From assembly GCA_041748175.1 (NCBI GenBank), contig JBGTDU010000042.1, positions 1 to 18,289 on the forward strand: 18,289 nucleotides of DNA, given 5' to 3'. The position numbers and the translations under genes are program-made. Each line of letters opens with the position of its first letter. The first letter of the stretch is position 1. Source of the stretch: JAHEJB01 sp041748175 (GTDB taxonomy: Bacteria > Bacteroidota > Rhodothermia > Rhodothermales > Rubricoccaceae). The notes beneath the pieces were generated by a model, which saw only the letters and a program-made list of their open reading frames with translations, made no database searches and was not told the DNA's origin. Shown in pieces: positions 7,228 through 14,009 of this stretch.

Positions 7228-8673
7228 CTAGTCGTCGTTCTTGTTCCGCTTGAAGAGGCCTTTCAGCTTCGCAATCGGGCTCATTGCCGCGCGAGCGGCG
7301 GCGGCAGCGGCGGCTTCCTCAACAGCCTTCGCTTCAGCATCAGCTATTGCCTTCTCCTCGCGTTCGCGTTCGAGGTCTTCGCGTGTCTTCTCGACGATCG
7401 TGAAGCGTTGCTCAAGGAGCCCAAAGATGCGCTGGTTGAGGAGGTCGTCGCCCATTTGCTCCATGAGGCCCTCCTGCTGCTCGAAGTATTGCTTGACCAC
7501 GTCCAGGCTTACTTCGTCGCTGGCAATTTTTTCGAGCTCGGCATTGAGGTCGTCGTCGGTGATCTCCAGCCTTTCCTCTTCTATAAACTTCTGCTTGACG
7601 AGGAGCCAGCGTACCTGTCGCTCTGCCTGCTCGCGTTGTTCCTCACGGTAGCGCTCGACATCAAAACCTGTTGGAAGCTTGCCGTCGGACCGCTTCGCGA
7701 TTTCGCTGAGCATCGCGTCGACCGTTGCATCAACGAGAGTCTCAGGAACAGTGAAGTTATGGGCTTCCACGAACTGCTCGACCATCTTGCCCTCCAATGA
7801 CTGCCTCGAACGCTGATCCCAGGAGGCCTCTAGCTGCTCGCGGATCTGCGTCCTTAGGGTATCCAATTCCTCCGACTCGCCGTTCGTCTGGGTCTTGATG
7901 AACGCGGCGTTCACCTCGGGCAGAATCCGGTGCCTGATTGTTTTCACATCGATCTGGTAGCGGTCGATATGGTCTGCATGATCATGTGCTTCGTCTGGCT
8001 CGTGCTCGTGCGGGAAGTCAACGCGCTTCGATTCGCCCACGGACGACCCGAGGAGCGCTTCCTTCAGTTCCACGCGGAGGCTGGGATCGGCGATGATGAT
8101 CTGCGCATCGCTCTGCTTCGGCCCGGAAACCTCGCCCTCATCGCTGACGGGCTGGATGTCGATGGTCACGACATCCTTTTCTGCAGCCGTCGCGTCTTCT
8201 CCGGCGTCTTCCGTTGTGGCAGCCGCCTCGCGTCGGCGCTCGATGTCGGCCTCAATCTCCTCGTCCGTAAACGCCCGGATGAACTTCGTTACCTCCATTC
8301 CGGTCACGTCCGCGAGTTCAAACTGCGGCCGAACGGCAAACTTGACTTCGGCTTTGAGGTCGCCTCCTTTTTCGAAGTCGTAGTCAAGCTCGCTCAAACG
8401 CGGTTGGCCGAGAATATCGTACTGGGCGCTGTCGGAAATGGCCTCGCGAACGGCCTCGCCGATGATCTCCTCAGTCACGCGCACGGCTATTTGTGGCCCG
8501 ATAACTTTGCGGACGTAAGACAAAGGCACCTTGCCGGGCCGAAAGCCTTTGAGGTTCATTCGCTTCCGCTGCTCCTTGAGGATAACCAACATACGCGGCT
8601 CCACTTCGTCGCTGGGCACGTGGATATCGAGCGTGTAATCCACGGTGTTCAGAGGGGTGATCTTCGTTTCCAT
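7228..8673 (-). CDS. tig: Trigger factor, ribosome-associated chaperone
   Basis: Trigger factor binds ribosomal protein L23 at the exit tunnel and shields nascent chains. From ATG 8673 (METKITPLNT) it is 481 aa. The ribosome-binding domain carries the signature GFRPGKVP (43-50) and continues to about residue 115. The middle PPIase-like region is about 150-245, and a long helical C-terminal chaperone domain runs from about 250, followed by an Ala/Glu-rich helix (445-463) and a basic tail KLKGLFKRNKNDD. The PPIase region contains a His/Asp/Glu-rich insert HEHEPDEAHDHADH (222-235; five His), which looks able to bind metal; the FKBP active site otherwise appears diverged. An ATG-like start four codons earlier (8685) is possible, but the METK start fits the family better. 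It is first in the tig-clpP-GNAT group. Confidence 0.96.
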   Translation of the reverse strand: METKITPLNTVDYTLDIHVPSDEVEPRMLVILKEQRKRMNLKGFRPGKVPLSYVRKVIGPQIAVRVTEEIIGEAVREAISDSAQYDILGQPRLSELDYDFEKGGDLKAEVKFAVRPQFELADVTGMEVTKFIRAFTDEEIEADIERRREAAATTEDAGEDATAAEKDVVTIDIQPVSDEGEVSGPKQSDAQIIIADPSLRVELKEALLGSSVGESKRVDFPHEHEPDEAHDHADHIDRYQIDVKTIRHRILPEVNAAFIKTQTNGESEELDTLRTQIREQLEASWDQRSRQSLEGKMVEQFVEAHNFTVPETLVDATVDAMLSEIAKRSDGKLPTGFDVERYREEQREQAERQVRWLLVKQKFIEEERLEITDDDLNAELEKIASDEVSLDVVKQYFEQQEGLMEQMGDDLLNQRIFGLLEQRFTIVEKTREDLEREREEKAIADAEAKAVEEAAAAAAARAAMSPIAKLKGLFKRNKNDD

Positions 8674-8832
8674 CGCAGGGATCATTGAGCTGGTAGCGCA
8701 CGTCCAGATAACAAACGCGGCCCCGGAATGCTCCGTCGCCGCGTGGAGTAAAAGTTACCCCGTCCCGAGCACGCTCTGCCCTGGCGAAAACCTTTTCACG
8801 CCTTTCTCTTCACCTCCGAACCCGCACCGACC

Positions 8833-9369
8833 GTGAACGACTTGGAGACCCTCCGCTACCCCTTTGGCAAGTTCGAGTACGACCAGGAAGCCACCTCGGA
8901 GAAACTTATCCGCTGGATTGACCAGATCGAAGAACTTCCTGCCCAAGTTCGAGCGGCGGTAGAAGGACTCACGGATGAGCAACTCGACACGCCGTACCGT
9001 TTGGGAGGCTGGACGGTCCGCCAGGTCGTTCATCATGTCGGTGACAGCCACATGAACAGCCTGGTGCGGTTTAAGTGGGCACTCACGGAGAACGAGCCAG
9101 CCATCAAGGCATACGACCAGAGTGGCTGGGCGGAGTTGGCGGATTACCGGGACGTGCCCATCGAAACCAGCCTTACGTTTCTCGAAGCGCTGCACGTGCG
9201 GCTGGTCGCCCTCCTTCGATCTCTGAATGAAGAGGACCTGGCTCGGCGTTTCGTCCATCCGGAACAAGGTTCGGTCACACTCGCGCGGAACATCGGTCTC
9301 TATGCCTGGCATGGGCGGCATCATCTCGCGCACATCACTGCGCTGACGGAAAGAGAGGGGTGGGGGTGA
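8833..9369 (+). CDS. DinB/YfiT-family metal-dependent enzyme (BstA-like)
   Basis: A 178-aa four-helix DinB-superfamily protein close to Bacillus YfiT/BstA in length and sequence. It starts at GTG 8833 (MNDLETLRYPFGKF). The three metal ligands known for YfiT (His67, His160, His164) are present at the same numbers: VVHH at 65-68, and YAWHGRHHLAH with H160, H163, H164 and H167. Also seen are the family-typical GGWTVRQVVHHVGDSHMNSL and the C-terminal NIGLYAWHGRHHLAHI. YfiT-type proteins are annotated as putative hydrolases or thiol S-transferases using bacillithiol or another thiol; the real substrate here is unknown. It is divergent from tig across about 160 bp and has no close co-directional neighbour. 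Confidence 0.9.
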   Translation: MNDLETLRYPFGKFEYDQEATSEKLIRWIDQIEELPAQVRAAVEGLTDEQLDTPYRLGGWTVRQVVHHVGDSHMNSLVRFKWALTENEPAIKAYDQSGWAELADYRDVPIETSLTFLEALHVRLVALLRSLNEEDLARRFVHPEQGSVTLARNIGLYAWHGRHHLAHITALTEREGWG

Positions 9370-9750
9370 CTGGATGGAGGGGTGAGAGCGTGAAAGGGTC
9401 AGAGGGTGAGCGAAGGACGGATTGATTTTTCAGTTTCAAGCCGTCCCACTAAGAATTGGTGGGAGAGAGTCGAATCATCGACGGTGTCTTTCAGGATAAT
9501 GGACCTCCTAGCAGGCTGTTGATCTATTCCTCCTATCTGCGTCGGCGGCTCTTGTTCGATCTCAGCGTTGCGAGAATCTCGCCGGATCACCAATACGACT
9601 GCGATCTCGCGTCTTGATCTCGACCAAGATCCGCTCGCCTCGCCAACGGATGAATAAATCAACAGCCTGCTAGTGAGGAGCAAGAGTGCGATTCAGGCTT
9701 CGACGTTGTAATTTGGAGCGCTGATTACAAGATCGCCGCCGAGAATTGCA
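9370..9750. other. Intergenic stretch holding MITE-like element 2
   Basis: No convincing gene. A G-rich low-complexity stretch follows the DinB gene (about 9370-9410, repeats of GAGGGTGAG-like words). An inverted-repeat element occupies 9508-9673 (separate entry). The remaining 77 bases lead into the Fic gene. Confidence 0.5.
9508..9673. mobile_element. MITE-like element 2 with inverted repeats and CTAG ends
   Basis: The first 16 bases (9508-9523, CTAG then CAGGCTGTTGAT) are a perfect inverted copy of 9658-9673. The match extends to about 27 bases (9508-9534 against 9647-9673) with two mismatches. CTAG at both outer ends again fits a YTAR target duplication. The body is about 158 bp, non-coding, and rich in GATC/GATCTC words. 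It lies 77 bp upstream of the Fic start codon and could affect that promoter. The termini differ from those of element 1, so a different transposase is expected. Confidence 0.75.
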
Positions 9751-10920
9751 ATGAGTGCAACGAGTACAAAGACCTCTCTCTCCACAGGCCGATACCGGGA
9801 TTTCGGATCGGGAGCAGAGGCCTACCGGGCATTTATTCCCAACCCACTTCCACCTGCACTAAACCTCGGGCAGAAGGATTTCGATCTAATGGAGCGGGCG
9901 AACCGTGCCCTCGGTCGGCTCGACGGAATCACTACCCTCCTCCCGGACCGCGACCTCTTTCTCTACCTCTACGTTCGCAAGGAAGCGGTGCTCTCCTCAC
10001 AGATCGAGGGCACGCAGTCGTCGCTCACCGATCTTCTCCGGTTCGAAGACGCTGCGGCGCCGGGCGTCCCGCTCGACGACGTGCGGGAGGTCTCCAACTA
10101 CGTCGCCGCTCTCGATCACGGGCTCGAACGGCTTCGCGGTGGCTTTCCTCTTTCGCTCAGGCTGGTCCGTGAGATCCACGGTGTGCTGCTTCAGGAAGGC
10201 CGGGGAGCAAGCAAGACGCCAGGTGAATTTCGGCGGTCACAAGTTTGGGTTGGCGGTGCACGGCCTTGGTCCGCCACCTTTGTACCACCGCCGCCAGACG
10301 AACTTGCATTCTGCCTCGATGCCCTTGAAAAATATCTCCACGACCCCGGTGTGCCGGTACTCATCAAGGCTGCTCTCGCACATGTGCAGTTCGAGACTAT
10401 CCACCCGTTCCTTGACGGGAACGGTCGCGTGGGGAGGCTCCTCATCACGTTCCTTCTCTGTGCCGAGGACGTCCTGACTGATCCCCTGCTCTACCTCTCG
10501 CTCTTTTTCAAGATGCACCGCGACGAGTACTACGAGCGGCTTCAGCGCGTGCGCACGCACGGCGAATGGGAGGAGTGGCTCCGCTTCTTCCTGCGCGGCG
10601 TGCAGGATACGTCGAAGCAAGCCGTTGACACGGCGCGGGAAATTCTCGCCCTGTTCGACACCGACCGCGACAGGATCCGTGAAGAGGCAGGACGCTCATC
10701 AGGCTCGGTTCTTCAGGTCCAGGAGGTGATGCAGCGGCGGCCGCTCATCACGATTCCGGAAGCCGCGAGGACGAGCGGCCTGACGTACGCGACCGCCCGC
10801 TCTGCGTTGGAAGCGATGAAACACCTCGGACTCGTACGCGAAATCCAGGACCGTCCTGCGCGGACCTTTCACTACGGTCGGTATCTCGAGATCCTCGAAC
10901 GCGGAACTGAGCCGCTCTAG
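9751..10920 (+). CDS. Fic family protein (class II, self-inhibited AMPylase) with C-terminal winged helix
   Basis: Fic enzymes usually transfer AMP from ATP to hydroxyl groups of target proteins. This 389-aa protein has an N-terminal Fic_N-type region, the inhibitory helix motif [ST]xxxE[GN] as SSQIEGT (S82, E86, G87), and the catalytic loop HPFLDGNGRVGR (218-229) with His218 as base, Asp222 for Mg and Arg226/Arg229 for phosphates. The inhibitory motif before the Fic core marks class II. Residues after about 310 form a winged-helix segment with VLQVQEVMQRRPLITIPEAA and YATARSALEAMKHLGLVREI, common in stand-alone bacterial Fic proteins and suggestive of DNA binding or autoregulation. The ATG at 9751 has no strong Shine-Dalgarno. 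No antitoxin gene (FicA/Phd-like) adjoins it, consistent with built-in inhibition. Target unknown. Confidence 0.94.
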   Translation: MSATSTKTSLSTGRYRDFGSGAEAYRAFIPNPLPPALNLGQKDFDLMERANRALGRLDGITTLLPDRDLFLYLYVRKEAVLSSQIEGTQSSLTDLLRFEDAAAPGVPLDDVREVSNYVAALDHGLERLRGGFPLSLRLVREIHGVLLQEGRGASKTPGEFRRSQVWVGGARPWSATFVPPPPDELAFCLDALEKYLHDPGVPVLIKAALAHVQFETIHPFLDGNGRVGRLLITFLLCAEDVLTDPLLYLSLFFKMHRDEYYERLQRVRTHGEWEEWLRFFLRGVQDTSKQAVDTAREILALFDTDRDRIREEAGRSSGSVLQVQEVMQRRPLITIPEAARTSGLTYATARSALEAMKHLGLVREIQDRPARTFHYGRYLEILERGTEPL

Positions 10921-10938
10921 GTTGAACTAAGGCAATGC

Positions 10939-11829
10939 TCAAAAGTCGAAGCGCAGCCGGAGTGAGAGAGGCAGGCGCGTCGCGGCAACGTTCTTCCCTG
11001 TTAGTGCAACGCCGTAATCCACGTACTCCTGGACAGCTCCACTTCGAGCGCCCAACAGGAGGCTTATATGGATTGGGGTGTTGGGCGGGTGAATCGAGAC
11101 CGACGGTACGAACGCGAGTTGATAGCTGTCGGAGTCGGGGAAGATTACCTCCGTTCCGTCCGTCGTGCGCGTGATGTCGGTGATGGTGACATACTGGGCG
11201 CGGATCCCAACGCGTAGAGGTCCGATCGGATACTGACCGTCGAGATAGACGGAAAACACATCACCGTCGTCAATCGATACGGAAGCCATGCCCTCAACCG
11301 AGCGCGCGAATGTGAGGTAGGCATTTCCCGCAGCCGTCAGCCGCAGCGTTTTTCCGGCCGGGACTGCCACGCTTGCGCCGAGCAGAATGGCGTGCTGCCC
11401 ATCGGTACTGGGCGGCGTCGCATCCTCGGGGTTCTTTCCGATATCGAACGAAGCGCCTGCCGAAATCGCGAACCGCTCGGAAGCAAGACGGCCCTGGAGC
11501 ACGAGGTTCTGCGGCGTGAAGCCGCTGGTCATTTCCGTAGAGGTGGTGCCACTATCGAGGGTAGCGCGGGCAAAGTGCATCGCACCGCCCACGATCACGT
11601 CGTATTCCGCTCGATCGCGAGCAATGAATTCTCCTCCGAGTTCAGCCGTGAGCGCCGAAAAGTCCACGCCCGTATCCACCACGTCCCCGGTCTCGTCGTA
11701 GAGATTCGGTGTGGAGAAGTAGCCGACTCCTACGTGGAAGCTGCCGCGTGGGCGGGGCTGTGCGCCCACCGCCACGGCCAAAACGCAATAGAAAAGGGCG
11801 ACAGTCGAGGCGATGTTTGAGAACGGCAT
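10939..11829 (-). CDS. Outer-membrane beta-barrel protein, unknown role
   Basis: A 296-aa protein with a signal peptide (PFSNIASTVALFYCVLAVAV, likely cleavage after GAQ at about residue 24). After that comes an alternating, Gly- and aromatic-rich beta-strand pattern such as GSFHVGVGYFSTPNLYDE, AEYDVIVGGAMHFARA, ERFAISAGASFDIG and LRVGIRAQYVTITDI. It ends LPLSLRLRFDF, a C-terminal Phe strand of the type read by the BAM complex. I do not recognise a named family; it may form a barrel of about 12-14 strands (rough estimate from length). It converges with the Fic gene, leaving only 18 bp, and follows the 94-aa gene by 46 bp on the same strand, so those two may be one transcript. Confidence 0.8.
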   Translation of the reverse strand: MPFSNIASTVALFYCVLAVAVGAQPRPRGSFHVGVGYFSTPNLYDETGDVVDTGVDFSALTAELGGEFIARDRAEYDVIVGGAMHFARATLDSGTTSTEMTSGFTPQNLVLQGRLASERFAISAGASFDIGKNPEDATPPSTDGQHAILLGASVAVPAGKTLRLTAAGNAYLTFARSVEGMASVSIDDGDVFSVYLDGQYPIGPLRVGIRAQYVTITDITRTTDGTEVIFPDSDSYQLAFVPSVSIHPPNTPIHISLLLGARSGAVQEYVDYGVALTGKNVAATRLPLSLRLRFDF

Positions 11830-11875
11830 CCGAGCAGCTGGCTAGTATTCGGGAAGATCGCAAGCGACCTTCAGG

Positions 11876-12160
11876 TCATTCCTTCTCAGAAGTCGGGAAT
11901 TCGATATCCAACCTGGGCGGCAGATCCGCAATGCCTCCGTCACCCAAAGTCTCCTCGATCTGCCCCTCAATCTGTTCCATGACGCGCTCTACGTCGGTGC
12001 CGACGCGTTCAATCACGACGAGAGCGCAGAAGCCCTCGGCCTGGCCGCCGCCACCCATCGAGGCGACCGAGACAACCCGCCATCCGCGTTGAAGGCAGAT
12101 ATTGAGGTCGGAAAGCCCGTCTGGAGCATCGGTGACGAGGAGCGCTTTCTGGGTGTCCAT
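11876..12160 (-). CDS. Small hypothetical protein, DUF4177-like pattern
   Basis: A 94-aa acidic protein (MDTQKALLVTDAPDGLSDLN). It shows a short strand KALLVT, then LNICLQRGWRVVSVASMG, a glycine run, FCALVVIER, and a helical acidic tail EQIEGQIEETLGD. The pattern of a helix ending in GW.VVSV followed by a strand resembles DUF4177-type small domains, but that is only a resemblance and the function is unknown. The Gly run before the second strand may be a loop. It is divergent from the lipoprotein gene at 12494 and lies 46 bp upstream of the outer-membrane protein gene. Confidence 0.65.
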   Translation of the reverse strand: MDTQKALLVTDAPDGLSDLNICLQRGWRVVSVASMGGGGQAEGFCALVVIERVGTDVERVMEQIEGQIEETLGDGGIADLPPRLDIEFPTSEKE

Positions 12161-12493
12161 CGGGAGCGGGTTGGGGTGGTTTCAGATTCCCGACGGGCCT
12201 ACGAGGTTCCTCCGCGATGGGTGGATGGCCATTTGACGTGGGCATCGGATATGGCCGAGTCGGTTCCGGGCGACTCCAAATTCCATCGCGCGCAGAACCG
12301 TTATCCATTCGTGAGAAGCTCCGCTGGGTCCGTGATCTCTAGGTGATGAGTGGCGCTGCGGGAGGGGCGTAGGCTGAGGTGCGCTTCTTCAAGAACGCGG
12401 CGATCTCTTCACTCTTTCCTCGTCGCTTTCCTCATTGTGTGTCGGCGCTTTCCCTCAGTACTGGGCATCCGACTCCCAAATCTACTTTCCATA
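12161..12493. other. Divergent intergenic region
   Basis: 333 bases between the start codons of the 94-aa gene (minus) and the lipoprotein gene (plus). It should hold the promoters for both, but I cannot point to -33/-7 Bacteroidota-type boxes with confidence. The frame upstream of 12494 is open to 12350, but its translation is Arg/Ser-rich and would bury the lipoprotein signal, so I leave it out. A pyrimidine-rich tract (about 12400-12430) is the only compositional feature. Confidence 0.45.
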
Positions 12494-13780
12494 ATGCGTT
12501 CTACCCACACCCAGAGCACGATGCTCGGCTTAGCCGGAACACTGCTCTTCACTCTTATCGTGCTCCCTGGTTGCGACAATGCAGCCCCGCTGGATTCCAC
12601 GGCTCGAGGCCCGGGAGCCATCCTGACTGGTCAGGTGCTCTCTGACGAGGAAATGCTCGACGAGGATCTCCTCGAACGGACCCTTCTGAGCGATCTGCCA
12701 CTCGCGACCGTACTTGCTGACGGAGAGCTCGGAGCTGCTTTCCGCAACCGATCAACGGGCGCCGTCTTTACGATATCCAACGCCTCCACAGGCAATGCGG
12801 TGCTCGCGTTTGCGCGGGATGAGAACGGTGCCTTGACAGCGGCGGGGACATTTCCAACGAATGGACTTGGCTCTGACGACGGACTCGGCGGCACATCCAA
12901 CCCGCTCGTTCTCGACGAAGATGGTGAACGCCTCTATGCCGTAAATGCGGGGAGCGATGAACTCTCCATTTTTTCCGTTCAGAATAATACAGACCTCACG
13001 CTCCTCGAAACGATCCCTTCTGGGGGTTTGCGGCCCGTTAGCGTCGCGGTCAGTGGCAGTCTGGTCTACGTCCTGAACAACGGTCGGGACGGGACGCCGG
13101 GAAACACTTCCGGTTTTTTGATCGAGCCCGATGGTAGCCTGACGGCAATCGCAGGAGCCACGCAACCACTTGCGGCAAGTACGACCGAATCAACCCAGAT
13201 CGCGTTCACGCCGGACGCCACCACAATCGTTGTCACAGATAAGCCGACAAACATCGTGACAACCTATGCGGTAGGCATCGATGGTTCGCTGGGTGCGCCG
13301 GTGTTTAATCAATCAGAAGGCGACACGCCGTTCGGCTTCGATTTCACGCGCCGTGGCACACTCCTCGTCTCTGAAGCATTCGGCGGCGCACCCGACGCCA
13401 GCGCGGTTTCGCACTACGTCATCCGTGGTGACGGGTCCCTCTCCACAGGTGCCGCTTCCGTGCCGACGACCGAGTCAGCGGCCTGCTGGCTCGACGTTAT
13501 CGGGCGCTTCGCGTACGTGACGAACACAGGCAGTGACACCATAAGCGGCTATCGGATTTCCACGGACGGCTCGCTGGAGTTGCTCGACGCCGACGGCGTT
13601 ACGGCGACCACTGACGACGTGCCCCTCGATATGGACATCGCTCTGCGGTTCCTCTACGTGCATTCGACAGGAACCGACACGCTCGGCCTCTATCAGATCA
13701 ATCGAGATGGTAGCCTCACCGCCCTCGCGGGTGGAGTCTCGGGCCTGCCAGCAAATTCGGTAGGCGTAGCGGCACGCTAA
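12494..13780 (+). CDS. Lipoprotein with lactonase-type (6-phosphogluconolactonase-like) beta-propeller
   Basis: A 428-aa lipoprotein from ATG 12494. The signal peptide has a hydrophobic run TMLGLAGTLLFTLIV and the lipobox LPGC, with the lipidated residue at Cys27. Next comes an acidic segment SDEEMLDEDLLERTLLSDLP and then repeated propeller blades. The blade signature is a strand ending ...DGSL, DGSLG, DGSLS or NRDGSL followed by T/A residues; it appears at about EPDGSLTAIAG, GIDGSLGAPV, RGDGSLSTGA, STDGSLELLD and NRDGSLTALAG. Strands such as LYAVNAGSDELSIFSV, LVYVLNNGRDGT, FAYVTNTGSDTISGYRI and LYVHSTGTDTLGLYQI match the lactonase (PF10282) blades. Enzyme activity is unproven, and surface-displayed propellers of this kind may simply bind ligands. 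A strong terminator follows at 13818. Confidence 0.85.
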   Translation: MRSTHTQSTMLGLAGTLLFTLIVLPGCDNAAPLDSTARGPGAILTGQVLSDEEMLDEDLLERTLLSDLPLATVLADGELGAAFRNRSTGAVFTISNASTGNAVLAFARDENGALTAAGTFPTNGLGSDDGLGGTSNPLVLDEDGERLYAVNAGSDELSIFSVQNNTDLTLLETIPSGGLRPVSVAVSGSLVYVLNNGRDGTPGNTSGFLIEPDGSLTAIAGATQPLAASTTESTQIAFTPDATTIVVTDKPTNIVTTYAVGIDGSLGAPVFNQSEGDTPFGFDFTRRGTLLVSEAFGGAPDASAVSHYVIRGDGSLSTGAASVPTTESAACWLDVIGRFAYVTNTGSDTISGYRISTDGSLELLDADGVTATTDDVPLDMDIALRFLYVHSTGTDTLGLYQINRDGSLTALAGGVSGLPANSVGVAAR

Positions 13781-13794
13781 TAAAACCCGTCGCC

Positions 13795-13810
13795 GATACC
13801 GTCCGGTATC
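13795..13810 (+). repeat. Short hairpin before the main terminator
   Basis: GATACC at 13795-13800 pairs with GGTATC at 13805-13810 around a four-base GTCC loop. It has no T tract and sits eight bases ahead of the terminator stem. It may stabilise the 3' end of the lipoprotein mRNA. Confidence 0.4.
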
Positions 13811-13817
13811 AGTAACG

Positions 13818-13856
13818 AGCGGTGTAGAGTCAGACTGGCTCTGCACCGCTTTTTTT
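13818..13856 (+). terminator. Strong rho-independent terminator of the lipoprotein gene
   Basis: AGCGGTGTAGAG (13818-13829) pairs with CTCTGCACCGCT (13839-13850), a 12-bp stem with one T-G wobble and a nine-base loop. Seven T follow from 13850. It lies 37 bases after the stop codon. It is the best terminator in the window. Confidence 0.92.
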
Positions 13857-14009
13857 GTTGGATTGAGTACGATAAGAAATCGCGGTCGCGTGTCAACCGC
13901 CACGGAAAAACGCTAAGCGCAGGTGTGACGGGGATTTGAGGCGGAGTCCGTGCACAACGCGAACAGCACCGACCAGGAAAGGTCGCAGACTCGCCACCTC
14001 TGCATGCCG

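Noticed and set aside
7930..8688. 252-codon plus-strand frame opposite tig
   Set aside because: It is antisense to the well-supported trigger factor gene, with no recognisable motifs.
8685..8760. tRNA-like words (GAGCTGGTAGCGCAC) upstream of tig
   Set aside because: No acceptor stem, anticodon arm or T-loop can be folded around it.
12350..12493. Extending the lipoprotein gene to the GTG at 12350
   Set aside because: The added 48 residues are Arg/Ser-rich and would place the lipobox about 75 residues from the N-terminus, spoiling the signal peptide.
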